Source: Oceanospirillum sp964342385 (GTDB taxonomy: Bacteria > Pseudomonadota > Gammaproteobacteria > Pseudomonadales > Halomonadaceae). From it: a DNA stretch of 64,000 nt. The position numbers and the translations under genes were made by a program. A model generated the notes under the pieces. It was given only the letters and a program-made list of their open reading frames with translations, ran no database searches and was not told the DNA's origin. The stretch lies in the NCBI GenBank assembly GCA_964342385.1, contig CAYFGP010000017.1:1-64000 (forward strand), written 5' to 3'. How positions within the stretch are numbered: the first letter of the stretch is position 1; every line of letters begins with the position of its first letter. Below, one piece after another: positions 1-8,540 of this stretch.

Positions 1-1833
1 CGCTTTGTCCTGTCCAACGGACACGGTTCTATGCTGCTGTACTCTCTGCTGCATCTGAGCGGCTACGATCTGTCTATCGACGATCTGAAAAACTTCCGTC
101 AGCTGCACGCTAAAACTGCAGGTCACCCTGAGCACGGTTATGCGCCTGGTATCGAAACGACTACCGGTCCTCTGGGTCAGGGTATCGCTAATGCCGTAGG
201 TATGGCGGTAGCGGAAAAAGCACTGGCAGGTCAGTTCAACCGTGACGGTCATGAAGTGGTTGATCACTTCACGTACTGCTTCCTGGGCGATGGCTGTATG
301 ATGGAAGGTATCTCTCACGAGGTATGTTCTCTGGCCGGTACACTGGGTCTGGGTAAACTGATTGCTTTCTACGATGACAACGGCATCTCTATCGATGGTG
401 AAGTGGAAGGTTGGTTTACGGATAACACCGCACAGCGTTTTGATGCTTACGGCTGGCACGTGATCAAAGTAGACGGTCACAATCCAGAAGAGATCAAAGC
501 AGCGGTTGAAGCGTCTAAAGCAGAAGCAGACAAACCAAGCCTGATCATCTGTAAGACCATCATCGGTTTTGGTTCACCAAACAAAGAAGGTAAAGAGGAT
601 TGCCACGGTGCACCTCTGGGTGATGATGAAATCGCACTGACGCGCGAGCGTCTGAACTGGCCTCACGCGGCATTCGAAATTCCTGCAGACATCGCTGAAG
701 GCTGGAATGCACAAGAGAAAGGTGCAGCAGCTGAAAGCGCATGGGCAGAGCAATTTGCAGCTTACCAAGCGGCACACCCTGAGCTGGCGGCAGAGCTGGA
801 GCGTCGTATGAACGGCGACCTGCCTGCGGACTTCTCTGAGAAAGCCGATGCTTACATCAAAGAATGCCAAGAGAAGGGCGACACTGTTGCGTCTCGTAAG
901 GCTTCTCTGAACAGCCTGAACGCTTTTGGTCCTGAGCTGCCTGAACTGCTGGGCGGTTCTGCGGATCTGGCGCCATCTAACCTGACTTTCTGGAACGGTG
1001 CTAAAGCGATCACTGCTGACGATGCCTCCGGTAACTACATGCACTACGGTGTGCGTGAGTTCGGTATGGCTGCGATCATGAACGGTGTGGCGCTGCACGG
1101 TGGTTTTGTACCTTACGGTGCAACCTTCCTGATCTTTATGGAATACGCCCGTAACGCGGTACGTATGGCGGCGCTGATGAAGCAGCGTGCTATTTATGTA
1201 TTCACCCACGATTCTATCGGTCTGGGTGAAGACGGTCCTACGCACCAGCCGGTTGAGCAAGTACCTAGCCTGCGTGGCACGCCAAACATGAGCGTATGGC
1301 GTCCATGTGATGCGGTAGAAACAGCTGTATCCTGGAAAGCAGCGCTGGAGCGTAACGACGGTCCAACTTCTCTGATTCTGTCTCGTCAGAACCTGGCGCA
1401 TCAGCCTCGTAACGAAGAGCAGCTGGCGAACATCGCTCGCGGTGCTTACGTGCTGAAAGATTGCGAAGGCACTGCCGATGCGATCCTGATCGCCACCGGT
1501 TCCGAAGTGACTCTGGCTCTGGATGCGGCTGAGAAGCTGACTGCAGACGGCAAGAAGATCCGTGTGGTTTCTATGCCTTCTACCGATCGCTTTGATGCAC
1601 AGGACGCGGCTTACCGTGAGTCTGTACTGCCTGCTGACGTGATCACTCGTGTCGCAATCGAAGCAGCACACAAAGACTTCTGGTACAAGTACGTGGGTCT
1701 TGAAGGTGCCATCATCGGTATGGAAACCTTCGGTGAATCTGCACCGGCAGGTCAACTGTTTGAAGAGTTTGGTTTCACTGTGGACAACATCGTTGGCACA
1801 GTTTCCGAACTGCTGGAAGAGCTGGACGACTAA
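1..1833 (+). CDS. tkt: transketolase (5' partial)
   Basis: Thiamine-diphosphate enzyme that moves two-carbon units between ketose and aldose phosphates in the non-oxidative pentose phosphate pathway. The frame is open from base 1 and reads RFVLSNGHGSM, the conserved segment about 60 residues into the protein, so the start lies outside the window. Visible family marks are GHPEHGYAPGIETTTGPLGQG, the cofactor-binding GDGCMMEG, and, in the second half, HDSIGLGEDGPTHQP and the substrate-binding SRQNL. The C-terminus is complete and about the usual place. It is followed by a strong terminator and then epd, pgk and fba, a carbon-metabolism cluster known in pseudomonads and relatives. Identification is secure; only the N-terminus is missing. 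Confidence 0.97.
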   Translation, partial: RFVLSNGHGSMLLYSLLHLSGYDLSIDDLKNFRQLHAKTAGHPEHGYAPGIETTTGPLGQGIANAVGMAVAEKALAGQFNRDGHEVVDHFTYCFLGDGCMMEGISHEVCSLAGTLGLGKLIAFYDDNGISIDGEVEGWFTDNTAQRFDAYGWHVIKVDGHNPEEIKAAVEASKAEADKPSLIICKTIIGFGSPNKEGKEDCHGAPLGDDEIALTRERLNWPHAAFEIPADIAEGWNAQEKGAAAESAWAEQFAAYQAAHPELAAELERRMNGDLPADFSEKADAYIKECQEKGDTVASRKASLNSLNAFGPELPELLGGSADLAPSNLTFWNGAKAITADDASGNYMHYGVREFGMAAIMNGVALHGGFVPYGATFLIFMEYARNAVRMAALMKQRAIYVFTHDSIGLGEDGPTHQPVEQVPSLRGTPNMSVWRPCDAVETAVSWKAALERNDGPTSLILSRQNLAHQPRNEEQLANIARGAYVLKDCEGTADAILIATGSEVTLALDAAEKLTADGKKIRVVSMPSTDRFDAQDAAYRESVLPADVITRVAIEAAHKDFWYKYVGLEGAIIGMETFGESAPAGQLFEEFGFTVDNIVGTVSELLEELDD

Positions 1834-1850
1834 GCTCTTTTGTTTACCAG

Positions 1851-1885
1851 CGCCGGTGTTGCCTTAGGGTTTCACCGGCGTTTTT
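1851..1885 (+). terminator. Rho-independent terminator after tkt
   Basis: An 8-bp stem (CGCCGGTG at 1851-1858, CACCGGCG at 1873-1880) is followed directly by TTTTT. It lies 17 bases after the tkt stop and only 20 bases before the epd start, so epd expression probably depends on read-through. Confidence 0.85.
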
Positions 1886-1900
1886 GTCTAGGCGTGTGTC

Positions 1901-2941
1901 ATGAGTTTTAAGCTGGCGATTAATGGTTATGGCCGTATCGGACAGTGTGTCCTGCGTGCCTGTGCCGAACGTTCCGATTGCTCCGATCTGCAGGTAGTAG
2001 CGTTAAACGAGCTATCTGATCTGGATACGATTACCTATCTGACCCGTTATGACTCCACCCATGGGCGTTTCCCAACAGAGGTGAGTCAGACAGATACCGA
2101 ACTGGTGGTGGCGGGCCAGCCCATTAAGGTGTTGCATCAACCGGATGCACAACAGCTGCCCTGGGGTGAGCTGGGTATTGATCTGGTGATGGAGTGCTCC
2201 GGTTCTTTTAAAGACAGAGCCACGGCGCAGCAGCATCTGGATTCTGGCGCTAAGCGCCTGCTGTTCTCTCAGCCTGCAGAAGCGGATGTGGATGCTACCA
2301 TTGTTTACGGTCTCAATCAGGATGATCTCAAGCCTGAACATACCATTGCCTCCAGCGCTTCCTGTACCACCAACTGCGTGATTCCGATTTTAAAGCTGAT
2401 CGATGATCACTTTGGTATTGCACACGGTGTCACCACGACGATTCACTCGGCGATGAATGATCAGCCAGTAATCGATGCCTATCACCAAACCGATCTGCGT
2501 CTGACCCGTGCCGCCATGAGCTCCATTGTGCCGGTGGATACTGGTCTACCGAAAGGTATTGATCGTCTGCTGCCCCACCTGTCGGGAAAGTTTGAATCCC
2601 TGCACCTGCGGGTACCGACACTGAATGTATCGGCGATGGATATGACCCTGTGTGTGAAAACTGATGCCAGTGCTGAACAGATCAATCAGATCCTGTCTGA
2701 AGCCGCGCAAGGCCCGCTGTTTGGGCTATTGGGCTATACCGAAGAGCCCCATGCCTCGGTAGACTTCAACCATGATCCGCGCTCAGGCATTGTGGATGGC
2801 ACTCAGACCCGGGTTTCTGGCAAACGTATGGTGAAGCTGTTGTGCTGGTTTGATAACGAGTGGGGCTATGCCAATCGTATGGTCGATGTGGCTTTGGCCT
2901 GGTTAGAGAAAACTCAAGGTACTCAGCGTTCACAAGGTTAA
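1901..2941 (+). CDS. epd: erythrose-4-phosphate dehydrogenase
   Basis: NAD-dependent oxidation of erythrose 4-phosphate to 4-phosphoerythronate, the first step of DXP-dependent pyridoxal phosphate synthesis. The GAPDH fold is clear: NGYGRIGQ Rossmann loop at residues 8-15, the active-site SASCTTNC near residue 155, and the C-terminal WFDNEWGYANRM. Features such as NELSDLDTITYLTRYDSTHG and TTTIHSAMNDQPVIDAYH match Epd rather than GapA. At 346 residues it is close to E. coli Epd (339). It lies between tkt and pgk, the classic epd-pgk-fba order. A role as glycolytic GAPDH is possible but less likely. Confidence 0.93.
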   Translation: MSFKLAINGYGRIGQCVLRACAERSDCSDLQVVALNELSDLDTITYLTRYDSTHGRFPTEVSQTDTELVVAGQPIKVLHQPDAQQLPWGELGIDLVMECSGSFKDRATAQQHLDSGAKRLLFSQPAEADVDATIVYGLNQDDLKPEHTIASSASCTTNCVIPILKLIDDHFGIAHGVTTTIHSAMNDQPVIDAYHQTDLRLTRAAMSSIVPVDTGLPKGIDRLLPHLSGKFESLHLRVPTLNVSAMDMTLCVKTDASAEQINQILSEAAQGPLFGLLGYTEEPHASVDFNHDPRSGIVDGTQTRVSGKRMVKLLCWFDNEWGYANRMVDVALAWLEKTQGTQRSQG

Positions 2942-3037
2942 GCCTTGTTTATAGAACCAATAGTGATCGCCGCAAACGCAGCGCCTGACAACGCATTAAA
3001 CTTTTATCTTTGTAACTGAAACGGTAGGAATTATCCC

Positions 3038-4201
3038 ATGTCCGTATTAAAAATGGCTGACCTGAACCTGGCCGGTAAACGCGTCCTGATTCGCGAAGAT
3101 CTGAACGTACCGGTTAAAGACGGTAAGGTAACTTCTGACGCACGTATCCGTGCTTCTCTGCCTACGATTGAACTGGCGCTGAATGCCGGTGCTAAAGTGT
3201 TGGTAATGTCTCACCTGGGTCGTCCAACTGAAGGTGAATACGCAGAGGAGTTCTCTCTGGCTCCTGTAGCGAACCATATCGCTGAGCTGCTGGGTCGTGA
3301 AGTGCGTCTGGAGAAAGATTACCTGAACGGTCTGGAAGTGGCGGACGGTGAACTGGTCATTCTGGAAAACGTACGTTTCAACAAAGGTGAGAAGAAAGAC
3401 GAAGACGATCTGTCCCGTGCTTACGCATCTCTGTGTGATGTTTACGTGATGGACGCCTTTGGTACGGCACACCGTGCTCAGGCTTCGACGCATGGTGTAG
3501 CACGTTTTGCTCCGGTTGCTTGTGCTGGCCCTCTGCTGGCCACTGAGCTGGATGCACTGGAAAAAGCACTGGCAGCGCCGGCTAAGCCAATGGCAGCTAT
3601 CGTGGGTGGTTCTAAGGTGTCTACTAAGCTGGAAGTACTTTACGCCCTGTCTGATAAGTGTGATCAGCTGATCGTTGGTGGTGGTATCGCTAACACCTTT
3701 ATCGCAGCTGCGGGTCACAATGTCGGTAAGTCCCTGTACGAAGCGGATCTGATTCCTATTGCTAAGAGCCTGATGGAAAAAGCCACTATCCCGGTACCGG
3801 TTGATGTAGTTGTCGCCAAAGAATTCAGCGAAGACGCTGAAGCCGTGGTTAAGAAGGTTGACGAAGTGGCCGACGACGAGATGATTCTGGATATCGGTCC
3901 GGAAACTGCGGCACAACTGGCGGCTCAGCTGAAAGAAGCCAAGACCATTCTGTGGAACGGTCCTGTGGGCGTATTTGAGATCGACCAGTTTGGCGAAGGC
4001 ACCAAGGCACTGTCTCTGGCAATTGCAGAGAGCGACGGTTTCTCTATCGCTGGTGGTGGCGATACTCTGGCAGCGATTGGCAAATACGACATCGAAGACA
4101 AAGTCTCTTATATCTCTACCGGTGGCGGTGCTTTCCTGGAATACGTGGAAGGTAAAAAACTGCCAGCAGTAGCAGCACTGGAGCAGGCTGCTAAACTGTA
4201 A
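3038..4201 (+). CDS. pgk: phosphoglycerate kinase
   Basis: Transfers the acyl phosphate of 1,3-bisphosphoglycerate to ADP in glycolysis and works in reverse in gluconeogenesis; cytoplasmic. The 387-residue length is typical of bacterial Pgk. Marks are the N-terminal RVLIREDLNVPVKDGKV, SHLGRP, the hinge region LWNGPVGVFE, and the nucleotide-binding GGGDTLAA. The ATG at 3038 has an upstream AGGAA. It lies 96 bases after epd with no terminator between, so the two are probably co-transcribed. Confidence 0.98.
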   Translation: MSVLKMADLNLAGKRVLIREDLNVPVKDGKVTSDARIRASLPTIELALNAGAKVLVMSHLGRPTEGEYAEEFSLAPVANHIAELLGREVRLEKDYLNGLEVADGELVILENVRFNKGEKKDEDDLSRAYASLCDVYVMDAFGTAHRAQASTHGVARFAPVACAGPLLATELDALEKALAAPAKPMAAIVGGSKVSTKLEVLYALSDKCDQLIVGGGIANTFIAAAGHNVGKSLYEADLIPIAKSLMEKATIPVPVDVVVAKEFSEDAEAVVKKVDEVADDEMILDIGPETAAQLAAQLKEAKTILWNGPVGVFEIDQFGEGTKALSLAIAESDGFSIAGGGDTLAAIGKYDIEDKVSYISTGGGAFLEYVEGKKLPAVAALEQAAKL

Positions 4202-4219
4202 CAGGCGACGTTGATTCCT

Positions 4220-4324
4220 GCTGTAGCAGTGGCTGTTACAGCTAATCTGCCTTTTATCAGCAGACTATAACGATAACTGTTAGAAAACAGTTGAGATACG
4301 GCAAGGCTAACGCTAGTCTTGCCG
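4220..4324 (+). other. three consecutive stem-loops in the pgk-fba spacer
   Basis: The 213-base gap between pgk and fba holds three inverted repeats in a row: GCTGTA/TACAGC (4220-4225, 4237-4242), AACTGTT/AACAGTT (4275-4281, 4286-4292) and CGGCAAG/CTTGCCG (4299-4305, 4318-4324). None is followed by a real T-run, so they do not look like terminators. They may be mRNA processing or stabilising structures that allow separate dosing of Pgk and aldolase; that role is inferred. Confidence 0.45.
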
Positions 4325-4414
4325 GACTTATTTATTCGGGCCTGATATCCAGGTTCCGTGATTAGTTTCAGACATCCAAAATCGAACCTTACGATTTAAC
4401 CAAGGATATTGATC

Positions 4415-5479
4415 ATGGCTTTAATCAGTATGCGTCAGATGCTGGACCACGCTGCAGAGTTTGGTTACGGCGTACCGGCTTTTAACGTAAATAACCTTGA
4501 GCAGATGCGCGCGATTATGATCGCAGCAGACAAAACTGACTCGCCTGTTATCGTGCAAGCCTCTGCTGGCGCACGTAAATACGCCGGTGCCCCTTTCCTG
4601 CGTCACCTGATTTTGGCAGCAATTGAAGAATTCCCGCACATTCCTGTGTGTATGCACCAGGATCACGGCACTAGCCCAGCGGTATGTCAGCGTTCTATCC
4701 AACTGGGCTTCAGCTCCGTAATGATGGACGGTTCCCTGATGGACGACGGTAAAACACCAGCGTCTTACGAGTACAACGTAGACGTAACCCGTCGCACTGT
4801 AGAAATGGCTCACGCGTGTGGTGTTTCTGTAGAGGGTGAGCTGGGTTGTCTGGGTTCTCTGGAAACCGGTCAGGCGGGTGAAGAAGACGGTATCGGTGCA
4901 GAAGGTACGCTGGATATGGACCAGATGCTGACTGACCCGGAAGAAGCCGCTGACTTCGTTAAGAAAACTGGTGTTGATGCACTGGCTATTGCTATCGGTA
5001 CCTCTCACGGTGCTTACAAGTTCACCAAGAAGCCGACTGGTGATGTACTGCGTATTGACCGTATCAAAGAGATCCATGAGCGTATCCCGGATACTCACCT
5101 GGTAATGCACGGTTCCTCTTCTGTACCTCAGGAGTGGCTGGCAGTGATCAATGAGTTTGGCGGTGAGATCCCGGAAACTTACGGTGTACCGGTTGAAGAG
5201 ATCGTTGCAGGTATTAAGTACGGTGTACGTAAAGTAAACATCGATACGGATCTGCGTCTGGCTTCTACAGGTGCGGTACGTCGCTTCCTGGCAGAAAACC
5301 CATCCAACTTCGATCCACGTAAATATCTGGCGGCATCTACTGATGCGATGGTTCAGATCTGTGTTGATCGTTATGAAGCGTTTGGTACTGCCGGTAACGC
5401 GAGCAAGATGAAAGCGATTTCTCTGGACGATATGTTCGCCCGTTACGCCGCTGGCGAACTGGACCCTAAAGTAAAATAA
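4415..5479 (+). CDS. fba: fructose-bisphosphate aldolase class II, Calvin-cycle subtype
   Basis: Zinc-dependent reversible cleavage of fructose 1,6-bisphosphate to dihydroxyacetone phosphate and glyceraldehyde 3-phosphate. The 354-residue protein shows VPAFNVNN, the metal-binding CMHQDHG and the subtype motifs VEGELGCLGS and HGSSSVP. An in-frame TTG occurs at 4409, but ATG at 4415 has AAGGA eight bases upstream and is the better start. The subtype is named for its presence in Calvin-cycle bacteria but is common in heterotrophic proteobacteria; nothing here suggests CO2 fixation. It ends the carbon block and has a strong terminator. Confidence 0.96.
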   Translation: MALISMRQMLDHAAEFGYGVPAFNVNNLEQMRAIMIAADKTDSPVIVQASAGARKYAGAPFLRHLILAAIEEFPHIPVCMHQDHGTSPAVCQRSIQLGFSSVMMDGSLMDDGKTPASYEYNVDVTRRTVEMAHACGVSVEGELGCLGSLETGQAGEEDGIGAEGTLDMDQMLTDPEEAADFVKKTGVDALAIAIGTSHGAYKFTKKPTGDVLRIDRIKEIHERIPDTHLVMHGSSSVPQEWLAVINEFGGEIPETYGVPVEEIVAGIKYGVRKVNIDTDLRLASTGAVRRFLAENPSNFDPRKYLAASTDAMVQICVDRYEAFGTAGNASKMKAISLDDMFARYAAGELDPKVK

Positions 5480-5504
5480 TCTGTTTTACTGTTAGTTGAT
5501 CCAA

Positions 5505-5536
5505 GAAAAACCCGCATAGCGATATGCGGGTTTTTT
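5505..5536 (+). terminator. Rho-independent terminator after fba
   Basis: Stem CCCGCATA (5511-5518) / TATGCGGG (5523-5530) with a 4-base loop, an upstream A-run and a downstream TTTTTT. It can also act for the toxin gene read from the other strand. Confidence 0.92.
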
Positions 5537-5568
5537 CGTTCTAAAAGATGAGAATTACGTGGAGAGGG

Positions 5569-5841
5569 CTATTTAAACTGTTCGTAATGGCCACCGATGG
5601 CAAAGATGTAGATATAGTGATCATCAAATTTATAGATCAAGCGATCTTTCTGGCTGATGCGCCGGGACCAGAAGCCTGAGAGATTGTGTTTTAAGGGTTC
5701 TGGCTTGCCCAGGCCTTGAGCAGGATCTGCCCTTAGCAACTCCTTCAAAATGCGACATAGAGATTTATGCAATTGTTTATCTCTATCGCGCAGTGCTTCG
5801 TATACCTGCCAAGTATGACCTTCAAAGATTAAGGATCTCAT
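5569..5841 (-). CDS. yoeB: YoeB/Txe-family mRNA interferase toxin
   Basis: Probable ribosome-dependent endoribonuclease toxin of a type II toxin-antitoxin module. The 90-residue protein has the YoeB/Txe pattern: a basic middle (LHKSLCRILKELLRADPAQGLGKPEPLK), GFWSRRISQKDRLIYKF, and the C-terminal catalytic region ending GGHYEQFK, where YoeB normally ends HYxx. The start at 5841 (MRSLIFEG) is preceded by GGAGGA; longer readings upstream lie inside the antitoxin gene and are not needed. It overlaps the antitoxin gene by 20 bases, the usual coupling that keeps antitoxin first. Family assignment is firm; activity is inferred. Confidence 0.9.
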   Translation of the reverse strand: MRSLIFEGHTWQVYEALRDRDKQLHKSLCRILKELLRADPAQGLGKPEPLKHNLSGFWSRRISQKDRLIYKFDDHYIYIFAIGGHYEQFK

Positions 5842-6094
5842 CCAGTTCCTCCTTGGAAGGTTGATAACCCTTGTGTTGCTGATGAGTTTCCATTGATTCA
5901 GCAATTTGCTTCATGAGTTCCTGATTCTGCAGAACGTATAAGGTTTCCTGTTCCCGTTCCCAGTCTTCAGCGCTGATGACAACAAAGTCTTCACCGGAGC
6001 GGCGCGATACTTTTAAGGGTTGATGGTCCTCTACTACAGTTTCAATGTAGCTTTTCAGGTTATCGCGAAATTTATTAACACTGACACTATCCAT
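5822..6094 (-). CDS. yefM: YefM/Phd-family antitoxin
   Basis: Labile antitoxin and autorepressor partner of the YoeB-like toxin. It is 90 residues long. The N-terminal half (VSVNKFRDNLKSYIETVVEDHQPLKVSRRSGEDFVVISAEDWE) is the Phd/YefM DNA-binding fold, and the acidic C-terminal part is the expected toxin-binding tail. The ATG at 6094 has AGGTGG a few bases upstream; the GTG at 6103 would put the start inside that ribosome-binding site. The module lies between fba and a convergently placed lipoprotein gene, a typical site for mobile toxin-antitoxin cassettes. Confidence 0.9.
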   Translation of the reverse strand: MDSVSVNKFRDNLKSYIETVVEDHQPLKVSRRSGEDFVVISAEDWEREQETLYVLQNQELMKQIAESMETHQQHKGYQPSKEELDEILNL

Positions 6095-6100
6095 CACAAC

Positions 6101-6137
6101 CACCTATTATGTACGGTAATGCCGTACATAATAGGTG
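6101..6137 (-). promoter_or_regulatory. perfect 16-bp inverted repeat, likely toxin-antitoxin operator
   Basis: CACCTATTATGTACGG (6101-6116) and its exact reverse complement (6122-6137) are separated by five bases. It starts seven bases upstream of the antitoxin ATG. The core TGTACgg/ccGTACA resembles the TGTACA core known for YefM-YoeB operators. The arm nearest the gene contains the AGGTG Shine-Dalgarno sequence, so in the transcript the same repeat could hide the ribosome-binding site. Confidence 0.75.
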
Positions 6138-6222
6138 GGGCTTTGATGTTATGCTAGGAAAATATGATCCTAAACAGCCCGAATATCGCTATGCGGGCTT
6201 TCTGTGAGATATCACGGTTTGT

Positions 6223-7929
6223 TTAGAAAATGCTATTCGCGGCAGGCAAATTCCATGGATCAGAAGTGCCAAACATCTGCTGTGAAAGCTCCTGACTTTC
6301 AGCCCTTTCGAAACCAAAATCCGGTTTGATGGTTTGCGCTACACATGAGGTATCCAGATCAGCGTTTGGATTATCCATAAACTGATGCATGATTTTGACA
6401 CCACAACTGGAGCCATCGCTTAAAGCGCTATCTTCTATCACACCGTGCTTCGCGTATGGAAAGAGCACCAGATGTTGATATGTGCCGGGCAGCTTCGCTT
6501 TGGTCCAATCCGCCCAGATCGGCACTGTTTGCGGATCAAGCGCACCTTGCAAGATCAGTACGGGCAGATTGATATTACCCAGGTCTGTATTTACCGGGGA
6601 TTTCCCTACAGGCCAGCTTTCTTGAACCAGGAAGCGGTCAATTGCGGCTGACTGTGAACCAAACAACAGGTTCGACGCTTCCTCTGCAATCTCACCAATA
6701 CTTTGGGTTGGGCGGAAGATCTCACTGTAGATTACGTTGTTGGACAGAAGGTCATTAAAGTCCTGCGCCGAAGACAGATCAATGGCTACCACGCTTGAAC
6801 GATTCGCCTGACGGCCAGTATTCTCAGAGCCTTCCTCTTCGAATTCTTCCCCTTCTGCATCGAACTGGCCTTGAATCAGATTGTTTAGCACGGCGATATC
6901 ACCGGCTTCGCAACGATCCAGCTGTTTAATCAGCACAGGAATTAAGATATTCAGCCCTTCAGGCAGGAAGCTATTTAAGGTGTCTTTGACCGAATCAACG
7001 CCTTCTTCCGTAGCCAGTATTGAACACTGCTCATTCCCGGTACGGGCATAAATCTCCTGCAGCAACTCTGCGGCGGGTTTGCCAAGCTCACTGCTACAGC
7101 GGCTGTTCTCATCGCATAGACTCAGCAATGATCGGCCCACATCGTCGTGACGAATCACTTCGCGATGCACATCACTGTCCAGATCCAATACACCGTCAAG
7201 AATCACTGCATCGGCCTGATCAGGGTAGAACTGAAGATAACGTTGCGCCCAGTAGGTACCGTAGGAGCTACCAAAAACAATCACCTTATCTGATGTCTGA
7301 CTGGTTTGGGCTATCGTATGGCCAAGATCTTTGGCAGCACCATAGGCATTAAAATACTGCAAGTTGCTGCCGTATTGTTGCTGCAACTCGGTAAAGCATG
7401 CGCGCAGCATGGCGCTTTCATCGAATTCAGACTCATCTTGCTCAAATTGGACTTCAGATTGGGAACAGGTGAGCGCATCAGGACCTGCCGTCCCTCTGTG
7501 TATTGGGATATACACATCCCAGTTGTTTGAATCAAAGAGTGACAATTGCTGAAGATAGGAGTAACCCGCACCGCCTGGGCCACCATCCAATAGCCAGATT
7601 TGTCCTTTGGCAGGATTGGTTGATCGGACTCGAATCACCGTATTTTGGATCTGTTGTGACGCGCTATCTTCCCAGTTTAGTGGCACTGGTGCCTGGGAAC
7701 ACTCGATAGTGCCCTGAATCTCGTTGGTTGGAATTGCACTGGGCAGGGTACAAGGCTGCCAGGTGATGGTATTGGTTGTGTCGGTCGTATCAGGTGTTGT
7801 GACCGAACCGCCCGAGTTGCCGGAATTACTAGTGGTGTCGTCCGAGCTGGAATTACTGTTGCCGTTACAGCCCGCTAGAAGCAAGCCGGAAAGTAACGCC
7901 GGTATAAGATATTTTTCTCTATTCATCAT
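6223..7929 (-). CDS. lipoprotein alpha/beta hydrolase (S33 peptidase/TAP-like)
   Basis: Predicted outer-membrane or periplasmic serine hydrolase of 568 residues. A lipoprotein signal ends LLLAGC with Cys21, followed by a Ser/Thr/Asn/Asp-rich low-complexity linker (about 22-55). The catalytic domain has the oxyanion segment LLDGGPGG (113-120), the nucleophile elbow GSSYG (Ser222), an Asp in LQGALDPQTVP and a His in YAKHGV near the C-terminus, the arrangement of proline iminopeptidases and of the TAP-like C-terminal domain of secreted tripeptidyl aminopeptidases. Substrate unknown; peptides from N-termini are the family expectation. The gene is monocistronic; an imperfect hairpin at 6176-6199 may terminate it. 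Confidence 0.8.
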   Translation of the reverse strand: MMNREKYLIPALLSGLLLAGCNGNSNSSSDDTTSNSGNSGGSVTTPDTTDTTNTITWQPCTLPSAIPTNEIQGTIECSQAPVPLNWEDSASQQIQNTVIRVRSTNPAKGQIWLLDGGPGGAGYSYLQQLSLFDSNNWDVYIPIHRGTAGPDALTCSQSEVQFEQDESEFDESAMLRACFTELQQQYGSNLQYFNAYGAAKDLGHTIAQTSQTSDKVIVFGSSYGTYWAQRYLQFYPDQADAVILDGVLDLDSDVHREVIRHDDVGRSLLSLCDENSRCSSELGKPAAELLQEIYARTGNEQCSILATEEGVDSVKDTLNSFLPEGLNILIPVLIKQLDRCEAGDIAVLNNLIQGQFDAEGEEFEEEGSENTGRQANRSSVVAIDLSSAQDFNDLLSNNVIYSEIFRPTQSIGEIAEEASNLLFGSQSAAIDRFLVQESWPVGKSPVNTDLGNINLPVLILQGALDPQTVPIWADWTKAKLPGTYQHLVLFPYAKHGVIEDSALSDGSSCGVKIMHQFMDNPNADLDTSCVAQTIKPDFGFERAESQELSQQMFGTSDPWNLPAANSIF

Positions 7930-8540
7930 AAGGCCGCCAGGTATAGAGAGTCATTCAAATGACTTAAGTGCTGAGTAAACGGTGAGCTGAGATTTGAGTA
8001 GAGTGAACTTTAAGCGGCCTTAGTGAATGTGCGAATCATTGCCTAGCGACAAAAAATATAGCGATGATATTTGTAAGTGCTGCAATGTATTGCATTGTTT
8101 CTATTAATGTTTTTCGTATTAATAGGTGGGGATAGCTCAGGCTGTTAATAAAATTCAATACTATTTAGCTCAGAACTATTTTGTAGCAAGAAGGGATCTG
8201 TATCTGTCTGGGATTAGTCAGTGTTTGTCAGATGATGTCAGCTAAGAGGGCTTTAGGGAAAGGCCTATCAGCTAACAACGTAATGGTGGGACGGGTGTTA
8301 GGGTAGCCTAAACGGCTCGGGTTTCGCTAACCACGTTTGTTCAGGTGTTATTTAACTGTCTGATTTGATTAAGAAAATCCAGTTTCCCTCAAATGAGAAC
8401 ATTAGGTTGGCGGTTTTTACATACTCTATCGTTATAGTCGTGATGGTTTGTCATAAAAACGTCATCTTAACTTGTTAAGGATAGGCGAGTTACTGTTTAG
8501 ATATTAAGAATCATTCCTTCATCAAGATAATGGAGAGCAA
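7930..8540. other. 611-bp divergent intergenic region
   Basis: AT-rich space between the hydrolase gene (leftward) and chrA (rightward), large enough for both promoters. I see no convincing gene. The octamer TCAGCTAA occurs twice, at 8238-8245 and 8268-8275, as a direct repeat 30 bases apart. A GTTAG/CTAAC inverted pair lies around 8298-8333. No clear sigma-70 hexamers stand out. Confidence 0.4.

Noticed and set aside
574..1755. 393-codon open frame antisense to tkt
   Set aside because: It is the mirror of a highly conserved enzyme with biased codons; no ribosome-binding site and no recognisable protein.
4415..5479. Evidence for a Calvin cycle
   Set aside because: The aldolase subtype name is misleading; no RuBisCO or phosphoribulokinase gene is present in the window.
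6176..6199. AGCCCG/CGGGCT hairpin as terminator of the lipoprotein hydrolase gene
   Set aside because: Stem is only six base pairs and no proper T-run follows on either strand; mentioned only as a possibility.
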